This document shows positions 8,361-17,680 of a stretch of 64,000 bases of DNA, piece by piece. The DNA is from Lachnospiraceae bacterium (lineage in GTDB: Bacteria; Bacillota_A; Clostridia; Lachnospirales; Lachnospiraceae). The stretch spans positions 1 to 64,000 of the forward strand of contig JAGADM010000092.1 of the NCBI GenBank assembly GCA_017613595.1. The letters run 5' to 3'. Position 1 is the stretch's first letter, and each line of letters starts with the position of its first letter. The notes beneath the pieces are model-generated. The model did not search any database, was not told the origin of the DNA, and was given only the letters and a program-made list of their open reading frames with translations. The position numbers were made by a program, and so were the translations under genes.

Positions 8361-10775
8361 TTACGGATTAACCTCTTCGAACTTTCCGGTATAAGCATTC
8401 CGTTTGAATACGAAGCCTGCGTGAGAGTTCGGAACGGTTACGGAATCGACGGTCTTTCCGGATGCGTCCTTCAATGTGAGCGGTTCGCCTTCCGCCAGTT
8501 TGAAGATTGCCTTGCGGGAATCAGCCGGTGCGTTTTCGGTTTCTTCACCGTAGACCGTGATGGTCTCGCCTGCGGCAATCGAATCGCCGGATTCGAAATG
8601 GTACTCATAGGTACCGTCCGAAAGAACATATCCGCTGAGATCTACAGCGCTTCCAGTCAGATTCTGAATCGTAACGTAATCGTCTCCGCGGGAACGAAAA
8701 CCGGAGATGATCAGCTGCTCCAGAGGAACATCCTTTACATGAAGAACAATCGTTACACTGCCGTTAGAAACTTCCTTCGATGTAACCTTGAGCGTCTGCG
8801 TATCCACACGCTTTCCGTTAACTTCCCAGTAGTCGAAACTCTTGCCGGCAGTATATTCCGCCGAGACGGAGGTGGCATAGTCCGTGAAATAAACACCGGA
8901 TAAGTCGGCACCTTCCTTTGCCAGATAACTGTTCAGCCGGATACGTGCTCCTTCAGATCCTTTAATGAGAATGTTGTAGCGTGTGCCGCTCAGGTTGAAG
9001 TTGTATTTCAGGTAATCCGCGGACCGTTCTGCGCGCCGCTTTGCGAAGTCGAGGATCTGCTCGACATTTCCCTCTAACTGGGTGATGTTAACCCAGGAAA
9101 CGTCCTCCGCACGGAGAGAGGTCAGATAATCGTAATAGTATTTCATCTCGTTTGAACGGCTGTTGACAATCGATGTCAGCTTGGACGCGATCGACGAGTA
9201 GGAAAGCGCTCCGGCACCGTAATCGAGAGATTTTTTAATGAAGTATTCGCGGCAGTCCGCACGTTCCATCAGCGCGGCAAAGAGGTCGGAGTGACGGTCT
9301 CCGTCCAGCTTCAGAACATGCTTCAGCGTATCGTAGGAGTTCATTACCTCATCCTGCCCGTACAGACCGAGCGTATAATCGAGGTCATGCAGCAGGTGAC
9401 GCCAGCGGCCGTCATAAACGCCTTCGCCGTAGCTTTCTCCCTCCGCGGGGACATAGCGGAAACACATGACATTGTTATTCGGCCAGTCTTTGTTGCAGAG
9501 ATAGATGCTGTAAGCCATATAATCGAGATAGTTCTCGACATCCATGAATCTGCAGAGTGCCTGATAATTTGCGTTATTGGTCAGATTCTTGGAGGAGAAC
9601 TCGGCATAGGCTTTGTTGTATTCCTCAACAAGCTGTTCTTCGACGGCATCGGCGTCATCGTCCGGTTTCTTATGTGTATCGCTACCCTTGATCGTAACGA
9701 ATTCGCCTTCCGTAAAGTTGCCGTCGGCGGAAGCCTGCTCTGCGGGCGAAGCGCCGTAGCGTCGTTTGAAGAACTCGTCGCAATAGGAACCGTGCAGCCA
9801 GAAGTAGCCGATATAGGAGCCGTTCATGTAGGCAACAGCCGGGAACACCGGTTCATAGTCTTCAAAGCCGGCTTCCTTCGCGAGAAGCTGGTTCAGCTCG
9901 TCACGGCAGAAGGCAAATCGGAAGTCGTTTCCGCCGGCCCGCAGGACGAATTTGTCATAGCGGACAATCTGAGTGCCGTCTTCGCTTAACAGGTCGAAGC
10001 AGTTGAGGTAGACAGTGCCCGATTCGGGCGAGTACTTCTTGCGCGCGAAGAATTTCAGGGATTTCTGAGAGTTGCGGCGGTTATAGGCGCCGTTGACGCG
10101 GACACCGAGCTTCTGCGCATTGATGAGCGCTCCCGCGCGGTTCAGAATCTCTACGTAAACGGGACGCTCGCTTGCTTTGCCGCGCTGCTCGTAATTAAGG
10201 CCGAAGAGGATGCCGTCAGGGGCATCGGTCAGATCCTTCGGGTCCCCGCTGATGACAACGACCATCATGTTTTCAAAACGGGAATCAACGCCCTTACTGA
10301 GCAGGTAGCTGTGAATGATCTCTTCGGACTGCGTGCCGTCGTCATGGAATACAACCGCGTGAACGGAATAGACCTTAGGGTCGTTTCCGCGCGCCGCGGA
10401 AAGCGGGATACCTGTCTCCGCGGAATAGACGGTTGATTTCACGGTCGGCGTAGAGCCGTCCAGCGTATAACGGATTGTTCCCGCGTTTCGGGAATAGATC
10501 TTTAAGGTGATGTCCTGGTTATAGAAATAACTGTTGTGAGAAAGGACAACGTCACCCATTTCATCGGTAAATGTGAAATTATCGTCCGTATAGTCTTGGG
10601 CCGGATTATGCGGTGAGGACGGAACGGATGATGTCGGTTCGGCAACCGGCGCCACTGTAGGAACGGGTTGTGATTTGCCTCCGCTCTTTTTTGCGAAAAT
10701 GACGAGTACGATCAGCCCTGCGAAAAGAACCAGGGCAACGATCAGCGGAGCCTTCTTGGAATTTCCCTGATGCAT
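8361..10775 (-). CDS. CotH kinase family protein with chitobiase-like and lamin-tail domains
   Basis: An 804-residue membrane-anchored protein. A single N-terminal helix (about 9-28) is followed by a Pro/Thr/Ser linker, a chitobiase/beta-hexosaminidase C-terminal-like domain (about 85-160, RYTLDGSTPT), a CotH core (about 165-560, with RNSQKSLKFFARKKY, then DGRWRHLLHDLDYTLGLYG) and a C-terminal lamin-tail-like beta domain (about 690-800, DYVTIQNLTG..VDLSGY). CotH proteins are atypical kinases that phosphorylate surface or spore-coat proteins. It is the last gene of a VTC-DUF4956-CotH operon. The GGGGGAG site supports the start. Confidence 0.88.
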   Translation of the reverse strand: MHQGNSKKAPLIVALVLFAGLIVLVIFAKKSGGKSQPVPTVAPVAEPTSSVPSSPHNPAQDYTDDNFTFTDEMGDVVLSHNSYFYNQDITLKIYSRNAGTIRYTLDGSTPTVKSTVYSAETGIPLSAARGNDPKVYSVHAVVFHDDGTQSEEIIHSYLLSKGVDSRFENMMVVVISGDPKDLTDAPDGILFGLNYEQRGKASERPVYVEILNRAGALINAQKLGVRVNGAYNRRNSQKSLKFFARKKYSPESGTVYLNCFDLLSEDGTQIVRYDKFVLRAGGNDFRFAFCRDELNQLLAKEAGFEDYEPVFPAVAYMNGSYIGYFWLHGSYCDEFFKRRYGASPAEQASADGNFTEGEFVTIKGSDTHKKPDDDADAVEEQLVEEYNKAYAEFSSKNLTNNANYQALCRFMDVENYLDYMAYSIYLCNKDWPNNNVMCFRYVPAEGESYGEGVYDGRWRHLLHDLDYTLGLYGQDEVMNSYDTLKHVLKLDGDRHSDLFAALMERADCREYFIKKSLDYGAGALSYSSIASKLTSIVNSRSNEMKYYYDYLTSLRAEDVSWVNITQLEGNVEQILDFAKRRAERSADYLKYNFNLSGTRYNILIKGSEGARIRLNSYLAKEGADLSGVYFTDYATSVSAEYTAGKSFDYWEVNGKRVDTQTLKVTSKEVSNGSVTIVLHVKDVPLEQLIISGFRSRGDDYVTIQNLTGSAVDLSGYVLSDGTYEYHFESGDSIAAGETITVYGEETENAPADSRKAIFKLAEGEPLTLKDASGKTVDSVTVPNSHAGFVFKRNAYTGKFEEVNP

Positions 10776-10817
10776 ATTCTCCCCCTTTCGAGATGCTTCG
10801 AAATGAAAATGCAGTGA

Positions 10818-11480
10818 TTATTCTCCGGTGAATTCTACCAAAACTGCGCTGCTTACGCCGGGAAGCGCATTCAGTTCGGTTAAGAACGGTGTATCGGTAC
10901 CGCGGAAACGGATCTGAACGGTCAGTTCGGTTTCTTCTTTGTATACGGACTTGTTCTTCAGACGTCCCTTCAGCGAGGAAACAATACGCTTTACTTCTTC
11001 TGAAGCATCGTCTTTATAGCGGATGACAAGAAGATAGGTGCCGCGGGACGTGCGGAGGAAGGTCATGAGAATATAAACGACAGCAATGAAGACGGAACCG
11101 AGTACGGCGAACGGTACCATGCCGGCACCGGTGGTTAAGCCGGCGACAACGGCCCAGAACAGAAAGCCGACATCAAGCGGATCCTTGATCGCGGAACGGA
11201 AGCGGATAATGCTTAACGCACCGATCGTGCCGAGTGCAAGGCCGACGCTTGAACTGATGGTCAGAATGATCATCGCCGTGATGATCGTAACAAGTACCAG
11301 GAGCACGGCAAAGTTTTCGCTGTAGCAGGCGCCGCGGTAGAAGAACCGGTAGATACAGTAAATAATCGCGGCACAAAGCACGGTATACGTGAGGCAGGCG
11401 ATGATCTGAACAGGTGAAGTGCTGCTCAGGGAATCGGCCTGGCCCATAAGGTTTTTAATCTCGCTGATATAATCTGACAT
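10818..11480 (-). CDS. DUF4956 family membrane protein
   Basis: A 220-residue protein with four membrane segments in the first 150 residues and a soluble C-terminal domain of about 75 residues with ferredoxin-like beta-alpha character. The central GTIGALSIIRFRSAIKDPLD motif marks the DUF4956 family. Its function is unknown; the usual genomic partners, as here, are VTC-domain and CotH proteins. The start at 11480 is set by AAGGAG. It begins 11 bases after the VTC gene. Confidence 0.87.
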   Translation of the reverse strand: MSDYISEIKNLMGQADSLSSTSPVQIIACLTYTVLCAAIIYCIYRFFYRGACYSENFAVLLVLVTIITAMIILTISSSVGLALGTIGALSIIRFRSAIKDPLDVGFLFWAVVAGLTTGAGMVPFAVLGSVFIAVVYILMTFLRTSRGTYLLVIRYKDDASEEVKRIVSSLKGRLKNKSVYKEETELTVQIRFRGTDTPFLTELNALPGVSSAVLVEFTGE

Positions 11481-11491
11481 AGGGGTGCTCC

Positions 11492-12235
11492 TTATCGTAA
11501 TACTATATAGTTGTTTTTCAGCTTGTCGCTGCACATGACGAATTTGGAAATTGCAAGTTTGATGCCGTTGTTGGTAAGCAGCTGTTTCAGATACATCGGA
11601 AAAGCGTCATCGTATTTGACTTCGAGAACGACCTCGCGCTGACCGAAGACCGGTGAAGTGTAGAGCTTTTCATCAAACATATCGAGCGTATTCATGCCGG
11701 CCGCGATCAGGCGGTCAAATGTGACCCGCACCTTCGAAAGCGGATGGACGAAAGCCTCGCGGTAATACTCAACGATAACCTTCGGAGAAAGCCCCGCGGA
11801 GGTGTGCTGCGCGAGAACTTCTTTACAAAGCGGGTCATCATAGGCACTGAGCACGGAGAAGTCGCCCTGCAGGATCGCGTTGTAGTCCGCGCGTGTGATC
11901 CGTGCACCGGTCTTGATGATACGGTCGTCGATCTTTTCTTTATTCTCTAACATGATAAGGGAATCGCTGCCGTTATAGGCTCGTATCCGGTATTTGTTTC
12001 GGTGCTCTACGCCGCTGTCTTTTTCATAATACGCATCATTTTTAATGGTATCCAGATAGACGCTCCGGATAAGGTATCCTTCGGGACCGGGCATGTTCGG
12101 ATCGGGCGTCATCACGGCAAGAACCCGGGAGCGCAGTTCGATATACTGCGGATAGGTAAGAAGAATCTTGATTTCATGTCGTCCCCTGCGTTTCGCAAAG
12201 GGGTTCTGATAACGCGCAAATCTCATGATTTCCAC
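11492..12235 (-). CDS. VTC domain protein, polyphosphate polymerase-like
   Basis: A 247-residue single-domain VTC protein of the triphosphate-tunnel fold. The family signatures RHEIKILLT, IRSVYLDT, YRIRAYN, LENKEKIDDRIIKTGARI and VLEVKYDDAFP line the tunnel with basic and acidic residues. In yeast the domain makes polyphosphate from ATP. In bacteria the partner proteins suggest a link to CotH-type surface phosphorylation, but the product is unproven. It is first in its operon, under the promoter at 12300-12328. A start three codons later (12226) is also possible. Confidence 0.87.
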   Translation of the reverse strand: MEIMRFARYQNPFAKRRGRHEIKILLTYPQYIELRSRVLAVMTPDPNMPGPEGYLIRSVYLDTIKNDAYYEKDSGVEHRNKYRIRAYNGSDSLIMLENKEKIDDRIIKTGARITRADYNAILQGDFSVLSAYDDPLCKEVLAQHTSAGLSPKVIVEYYREAFVHPLSKVRVTFDRLIAAGMNTLDMFDEKLYTSPVFGQREVVLEVKYDDAFPMYLKQLLTNNGIKLAISKFVMCSDKLKNNYIVLR

Positions 12236-12299
12236 TCCGAAAACGGCCGTTTCACCTTAATAACAGCAAGACACGGCGGAAACCGCCGGTTACGATTGC

Positions 12300-12328
12300 A
12301 TTATATCGGTTTTTTGAAGGAGTGTAAA
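12300..12328 (-). promoter_or_regulatory. SigmaA promoter of the VTC-DUF4956-CotH operon
   Basis: Minus strand TTTACA (12328-12323), 17 bases, TATAAT (12305-12300). It leaves a leader of about 60 bases. Confidence 0.75.
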
Positions 12329-12379
12329 GGCAGATAGGCTTTTTTGCAAAAAAGATTCACATATTTAGCACGAAGAAAA

Positions 12380-12396
12380 GGAAAATGTGATATAGT
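12380..12396 (+). promoter_or_regulatory. Extended -10 promoter of the YD-repeat pair, with GGAAAATGTG box
   Basis: GGAAAATGTGATATAGT: an extended -10 (TGA-TATAGT) preceded by the GGAAAATGTG word shared by four other promoters here. No good -35 lies 16-19 bases upstream. Confidence 0.5.
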
Positions 12397-12457
12397 AGCA
12401 ATGAAATGTGAGAAAAGGTACCTGCGGGAGCGGGTGTGAGAACGAGGGGGAAATAAA

Positions 12458-13762
12458 ATGGGTAAATCAAAACGGAAAAGGAAATGGAGCAGAAACCGGA
12501 AGGTCGCGGCGGTAATCGTCGGAATCTGCGTGGTTGCCGTGGCGGCATGGATTGTGCTGATGGTCTCAATCTTCCGGGAAGACAAGCCGGAGAACAAAAA
12601 GCAAAAGCAAAAAGCGGATAAGGGTCCGTGGTTTGTTTCGGAAGAGTATTATACCGATTCTCTGGGAAGGACTAACCGTGTATTCCGCTGTGAATATGAC
12701 TCTCTGGGACGGCTTTCCCGTGTGATATATGACGACGAGCGGAAGGGCACATACAGTTACAGCTATTTTTATGACGAGGGGATGCCGATAACGAGAGTCT
12801 CGTATACTACGAAGAAGGGGACCGAGACGACGGAGTATCTGCCGGACGGGAAGAAGCGCATCCGGGTATGGGATGAGTCATCGGGCAATTACACTCATAC
12901 GGAAGTGACGCAGTATGACGAGAAGGAGAGACCGGTGTGTCTGACGGTTGAACATGGGAGCTCATCCACTCCCTACAGCAAGTCGGAAACCCGCTACTCT
13001 TATGATGTATACGGTAATATTACGCTTCAGGAAACGCAGGAAACCGTAGGAGACAGAACCGGTGAGTGGATTGTGCAGAAAAACAGTATTGTTGATGAAG
13101 CCGGCAGGGTAACGGAGTGCAACGAACTGGTGGAAGGCGGTCAGAAGAATCGGCGGATTATGAAAGTAAATTACTATGACTGGGGACGGGAGGAAGATAC
13201 CTTCATATCTAGTATAGTGAAAACCGATTATGCCGATTATACCTCGACTTACTCCATAAACAAGAAATACGACACTTTGGGGAGGGTAACGCAGGAAGCG
13301 TATTCGAAGTCAGAATTCGGAGAAACAGTGCATACGAAGGTTTATTACGAGTATGCGGAAACGGACCGGGGAACATATATAAAAAAGAATGTCGTAGGGA
13401 AACCGGATCCGTATATGAGAATTGAAGAAAATACAACGCTCGAACAGGTATTTGATAATGACGGGCATGTGCTGCTCCAAAGGGAGACTGTAGACGAGAT
13501 ACTGGAATACTCCTATGTCCCGGAGTTTGACAAGAACGGACGTATCGTAAAAACCGCGGAACAGTACTTCGGAATAACCCCTGTCGATACGGTATTTAAT
13601 TATGATATTAACGGGAATCTTGTTTCCAAGGAGAATGAGAACGAGAAGTATTCCTACACATACAGTAAGATTCTGATCTCCGACGCTCAGGCAAGGTCAA
13701 AGGCCGAATTTTATTCGTATTTTCCCGAGGAACTGCCGGGAATTCTCTATTGGAAGGATTGA
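12458..13762 (+). CDS. Membrane-anchored YD-repeat-like protein (first paralogue)
   Basis: A 434-residue protein with a strongly basic N-terminus (KSKRKRKWSRNRK), one membrane helix (about 17-38), a Lys-rich stalk and an extracellular beta-rich region. That region carries scattered YD/RHS-like repeats: YDSLGRLSRV, YDVYGNITLQ, YDTLGRVTQEA, FDKNGRIVKT and YDINGNLVSK. RHS repeats wind into a beta-shell. There is no toxin tip or hyperconserved RHS core, and the length is far below that of polymorphic toxins, so a wall or surface role is more likely. The function is not known. The next gene starts 2 bases after its stop. Confidence 0.75.
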   Translation: MGKSKRKRKWSRNRKVAAVIVGICVVAVAAWIVLMVSIFREDKPENKKQKQKADKGPWFVSEEYYTDSLGRTNRVFRCEYDSLGRLSRVIYDDERKGTYSYSYFYDEGMPITRVSYTTKKGTETTEYLPDGKKRIRVWDESSGNYTHTEVTQYDEKERPVCLTVEHGSSSTPYSKSETRYSYDVYGNITLQETQETVGDRTGEWIVQKNSIVDEAGRVTECNELVEGGQKNRRIMKVNYYDWGREEDTFISSIVKTDYADYTSTYSINKKYDTLGRVTQEAYSKSEFGETVHTKVYYEYAETDRGTYIKKNVVGKPDPYMRIEENTTLEQVFDNDGHVLLQRETVDEILEYSYVPEFDKNGRIVKTAEQYFGITPVDTVFNYDINGNLVSKENENEKYSYTYSKILISDAQARSKAEFYSYFPEELPGILYWKD

Positions 13763-13764
13763 TC

Positions 13765-15048
13765 ATGAAAAAGAAGATAAACAATCGTAAAAAGACATAT
13801 CTCCTCGTGGGAATTGTCGGAGCGGCATTTCTCGCGTGGATTGTACTGATGATCATCATATTCGGCGGGGGATCGAAACAACCGGCAGCAAAGAAGAAAC
13901 CGGAGGAAAAGACACCGGAAGCCGCGGCCGGGGAAGATAACGGGTGGCTTGTTTCGGAGGCATACACAAAAACGGGCGACAAGGACTTTGAACTTCTTTA
14001 CCGGGCGGATTATGACCGATGGGGACGCTGTGTCGGAATCATTTTCGGAGGAGACCCCCTGAATGATTATGATATCGACTACATCATGGAGGAAGGAGTT
14101 CCGATTACAAGAGTGAAATACCCGGTTGAAGTTCCGGAATACGAAACCCCTTCGTCCGGCGAGGAGATTGAGTATTATCCTTCCGGCATTGTTAAGCAGA
14201 GAGTGTATTCTGTTTACGGGCAGAATTGGGTCAGGGACCATTACGAATATTCTGTGAGGTACTCGGAAACATATTCATACGATGAAAAAGGAAATCTCCG
14301 CTCTTTTAAATCTCTTACCTTAGGAGAACCGGATAAAACAAAACTATGCCGGTACAAATGCGATGAGTATCATCATATCATTCTCGGGGAATCCCTGGAG
14401 AACGGAATCTGGGAAGTCCGTGTGCAGAGCGATTGTGATGATAAGGGAAGAGTTATCTGCCAGAGTACGGTAAGTGAAGAAGGACAATTTGCCGTCATGT
14501 TCCGGGTCGAATATGCGGATGACGGGAGCCGGACGGAAACCGAATACGCAGGTACGGCGGGATTTGCCAAGGTGAACACCTATGACGGCAAAGGACGTCC
14601 CATCGAAAGCAGGAGCTACGACCTGGAAGGAACCACGGTTATTAAAACCGAACGATGGGAATACGAGGAGACGGACAAAGGCCGGAAAGAAACGAGAACG
14701 GTTGAATACCGTAACGGAGATCGGGAGGTTTACGAAGAAGAGTATGATTCCGCCGGGAGGAAGATATCCGTAAAGACGGTGGATGCCGATGAGAGGATTG
14801 CCTATTCCGGATTACTGTTCGACGATAAAGGACGTGTCACGGGGAAAGAAATCCGGAACTCTGTCGGTACAAGAGGTGCCGCATACGAGTATGACGAGAA
14901 CGGAAACATGGTTCTCGAAACAACCCGCAGAAAGCAGACGAAGTATGTCTATACCCTGCCGGACGTCCCGGAGGATAATGAATATTCGGACTTTTATGTT
15001 CCGGAGGAAGTACTGAAACTGATCAAACCGGGTCAGTATCCGGACTGA
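13765..15048 (+). CDS. Membrane-anchored YD-repeat-like protein (second paralogue)
   Basis: A 427-residue tandem paralogue of the preceding gene with the same plan: basic start, one membrane helix (about 10-33), Pro/Lys/Glu stalk, then repeats such as YDRWGRCVGI, YDEKGNLRSF, CDDKGRVICQ, YDGKGRPIES, YDSAGRKISV and YDENGNMVLE. Both share GWLVSE/GPWFVSE entry motifs and PITRVKY/PITRVSY. The start at 13765 follows GGAAGGATT inside the previous gene's end, implying coupled translation. A strong terminator closes the unit. The function is unknown. Confidence 0.75.
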   Translation: MKKKINNRKKTYLLVGIVGAAFLAWIVLMIIIFGGGSKQPAAKKKPEEKTPEAAAGEDNGWLVSEAYTKTGDKDFELLYRADYDRWGRCVGIIFGGDPLNDYDIDYIMEEGVPITRVKYPVEVPEYETPSSGEEIEYYPSGIVKQRVYSVYGQNWVRDHYEYSVRYSETYSYDEKGNLRSFKSLTLGEPDKTKLCRYKCDEYHHIILGESLENGIWEVRVQSDCDDKGRVICQSTVSEEGQFAVMFRVEYADDGSRTETEYAGTAGFAKVNTYDGKGRPIESRSYDLEGTTVIKTERWEYEETDKGRKETRTVEYRNGDREVYEEEYDSAGRKISVKTVDADERIAYSGLLFDDKGRVTGKEIRNSVGTRGAAYEYDENGNMVLETTRRKQTKYVYTLPDVPEDNEYSDFYVPEEVLKLIKPGQYPD

Positions 15049-15057
15049 GTTTAAGTG

Positions 15058-15084
15058 AAAAGCCGCCTTTAAGGGCGGCTTTTT
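15058..15084. terminator. Bidirectional intrinsic terminator
   Basis: AAAAGCCGCC, 6-base loop, GGCGGCTTTT with T tracts on both strands. It serves the YD pair (plus) and the DHHW operon (minus). Confidence 0.88.
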
Positions 15085-15139
15085 ATGTCTTACGAGTAAG
15101 AAAAATGTGTATTGCCGGATATTGGAACCTGAACCGGAC

Positions 15140-16261
15140 TCACTGTATCCCGTTAATCCCTCCATCCGTGTCGATCGTATACATGTTGTAAAGGAACAGG
15201 ACGTCCGTCACGCCGTTCCGGTTGATGAATTCCGTAACTTTTTTCCGATAGTACCGCGTGTCGAACACGTAAATCGTCTCGAAATGTTCCGCAAGAAATG
15301 GTATCAGGCAGTTCGCATAGCTGTCCTTCACAACGGCAAGAACGCGGCTGCTTTGGGCATTTGCGTTATGAATTTCAACCATGGCGTTCTGGTTATTCAG
15401 GAAATAGGAGTATTTGTCCTTCTTCGTAAGGTATTCCGGCGCGTATAGCGTGTCGGTCGTAAGGTTACGTTCCGGATAGGTTACCGTAAGAGCGAGGCGG
15501 TCACTCTCAAATACCGTTATGGTGTCGGGCTCCGCGAGCAGGTCATTGACCTTTGAGGCAAATGTGCCTTTAAACTCCGCGGTAACTTCGCGCTCCGTAA
15601 ACATGGACCGTTCAAGCGGCGTAAAGCCGAAACTCTTTATGATCTCACGGTACGCGGTATAGGCGCCGTATGTCGTCCAGTGATGGTCAAGCTTATAAAA
15701 CAGCTGCTCTTCTTTCGCGCTTTGAAGTGCTTCTGCGATATCCACCCATAGGGAATCGCCGTTAATCGATTTCATGATGTTCTGCCGGTCGGTCTCCTGG
15801 TCGGCCCCTTTGGCTGCGGCCGGAAGCTTATCGGCATAAACGGAAACGGCTGTCGGCACAAGTACCGCGCGGATATCGGCGCTTTCGACCCGCTCTGTAA
15901 GCCTGTTGACGGCTGCCGTGATGCGCGCCGTGTTACGTGAGCCGTTATATTCTTCGATATAGTAGCCGTCTTTGCAAAGATAGATGCCGTTTACGCAGTT
16001 TCGACCTGTCAGGCGTTCATAGCCCGCACGGACCGTCATAAAGACGTCCCGCAGGATGAAGTGGTCCGATACATAGGTTTCCGAATTCTTCATGAAAGAG
16101 CCGTCGAGCACATTTTCCGCGGAAAGAACCGGACGATCCTCGAGATAGCGGTTCTCCTGCTCGGAATAGTCCTTTTTGGGAGCGATAACCGTAGCTGCCG
16201 AGAGTGCGAGTGTAATCGCGGCGAGGAGGATAACCAGAGCTGTTTTGATCTTTTCGTCCAT
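15140..16261 (-). CDS. DHHW family protein (SGNH-like acyl-transfer partner)
   Basis: A 373-residue secreted or membrane-anchored protein: an N-terminal hydrophobic segment (about 8-27), then a DHHW-family domain. The LDHHWTTYGAY motif (about 195) is the family name-giver, and KDSYANCLIPFLAEHF matches the Ser-containing AlgJ/AlgX-like region. Such proteins work outside the membrane with an MBOAT acyltransferase to move acyl groups onto polysaccharide. It is the last gene of the cassette, 9 bases after the MBOAT gene, which supports the pairing. Confidence 0.85.
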   Translation of the reverse strand: MDEKIKTALVILLAAITLALSAATVIAPKKDYSEQENRYLEDRPVLSAENVLDGSFMKNSETYVSDHFILRDVFMTVRAGYERLTGRNCVNGIYLCKDGYYIEEYNGSRNTARITAAVNRLTERVESADIRAVLVPTAVSVYADKLPAAAKGADQETDRQNIMKSINGDSLWVDIAEALQSAKEEQLFYKLDHHWTTYGAYTAYREIIKSFGFTPLERSMFTEREVTAEFKGTFASKVNDLLAEPDTITVFESDRLALTVTYPERNLTTDTLYAPEYLTKKDKYSYFLNNQNAMVEIHNANAQSSRVLAVVKDSYANCLIPFLAEHFETIYVFDTRYYRKKVTEFINRNGVTDVLFLYNMYTIDTDGGINGIQ

Positions 16262-16270
16262 ACCCGCCTC

Positions 16271-17677
16271 CTAAAACCGAAAATAAAGGAACGGATTGTA
16301 TGTATCCGCTACCATATACGAAACCGCCGCGAGAAAAGCGGCCGCCACAATAACCGCGTAGCATGCGCTGAGGATGAACCGTGTCCTGCTTCCGGGACCC
16401 TCAAGCTTCCGCTTAAGCGCAGGAAATACCGGAAGGCTCACGATGATCGAAACCGCAAGAACCCATCCGTAATTCCGCAGATAGAAAAGGATTTCCCGGC
16501 TGACGAACCCGCCGCGTGCCGTAAACATGGACGCCAGATAGGACGCCATCTTCGAAAAATCTTCAATCGCAAAAACGGTAAATCCGACTACGACGATCAG
16601 GCACAGGTAAAGATGTCTGAAAAACGCGGGCGCCTTCTCAAGTTTCTTTCCGTATACGAATTTCTCCAGGCATAAAAGCACACCGTAATACACTCCCCAC
16701 AGAACATAATTCCACGAAGCGCCGTGCCATAGACCCGTAAGGAACCAGACAACCGCGAGATTGAAAATCTGCCGCGGCACTTTACAGCGGTTTCCGCCGA
16801 GCGGAATGTACACATAATCGCGGAACCATGTAGACAGCGAGATGTGCCATCTGCGCCAGAAATCCGTTACCGAATCCGCGGTCAGAGGATAGTTGAAGTT
16901 CTCGTTAAACCGGAAGCCGAGCATCCGTCCGAGTCCGATTGCCATATCGCTGTATGCCGAAAAGTCAAGATATAACTGCAGCGTAAAAGCGGCCGCTCCG
17001 AGCCATGCCATCGCGGTACTAGGATCGGACAGGCGAAGTGCATCGTCCCAAAGGGTTCCGAGCCTGTTCGCAAGAAGTACCTTCTTCAAAAGACCGTAGA
17101 CAAAACGCATGGCGCCGTCCGTGATATCGGCCGTTTTGACCGTGCGCTCATGGAGGGATTCCTTTACGCTCTGATACCGTACGATCGGGCCCGCGATCAG
17201 CTGCGGAAACATCGAAACATACATCAGGTATTCCGCGTAATTCTTCTCAACGCTTACTTCGCGGCGGTACAGATCGATTGTATAACTCATGGTCTGGAAG
17301 GTAAAGAAACTGATCCCGATGGGAAGAGCAATCTTCCGGAAAGAAAGGGAAACGCCGGGGACAGCGTTAAGCGTTCCGACTAAGAAGCCCGCGTACTTGA
17401 AGAACGCGAGGCAGGACAGATCGATCACAATGGAGAGGATCAGGCACATTTTCCGCTTTGAAGGACTCTCGTCGAAGCGGTTCATAAACCTTCCGAGGGT
17501 ATAGTCCGACAAAGTCATGCCGAGCATTAAAAAGACATAGACCGGTTCCCCCCAGGCATAAAACACGAGGCTGAACGCAAGAAGGACATAGTTCTTAGCC
17601 CGCTTCGGAAGCGCAAAGTAAAGCGCCAGAAAAAGCGGTAGATACAGAAAGAAGAATAACAAGCTGCTGAATACCAT
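16271..17677 (-). CDS. MBOAT family O-acyltransferase (AlgI-like)
   Basis: A 468-residue polytopic membrane protein of the membrane-bound O-acyltransferase family. Signatures are SYTIDLYRREV, SDMAIGLGRMLGF, FWRRWHISLSTWFRDYVYIPLGG and FLTGLWHGASWNY; the last holds the catalytic His. It carries acyl groups across the membrane for polysaccharide O-acetylation. It starts 3 bases after the DUF4358 gene and is followed by the DHHW partner. The acceptor polymer is not visible in the window. Confidence 0.94.
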   Translation of the reverse strand: MVFSSLLFFFLYLPLFLALYFALPKRAKNYVLLAFSLVFYAWGEPVYVFLMLGMTLSDYTLGRFMNRFDESPSKRKMCLILSIVIDLSCLAFFKYAGFLVGTLNAVPGVSLSFRKIALPIGISFFTFQTMSYTIDLYRREVSVEKNYAEYLMYVSMFPQLIAGPIVRYQSVKESLHERTVKTADITDGAMRFVYGLLKKVLLANRLGTLWDDALRLSDPSTAMAWLGAAAFTLQLYLDFSAYSDMAIGLGRMLGFRFNENFNYPLTADSVTDFWRRWHISLSTWFRDYVYIPLGGNRCKVPRQIFNLAVVWFLTGLWHGASWNYVLWGVYYGVLLCLEKFVYGKKLEKAPAFFRHLYLCLIVVVGFTVFAIEDFSKMASYLASMFTARGGFVSREILFYLRNYGWVLAVSIIVSLPVFPALKRKLEGPGSRTRFILSACYAVIVAAAFLAAVSYMVADTYNPFLYFRF

Positions 17678-17680
17678 TAT

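Noticed and set aside
12458..15048. RHS polymorphic toxin locus
   Set aside because: There is no core-associated motif, no variable tip and no immunity gene; the proteins are short and membrane anchored.
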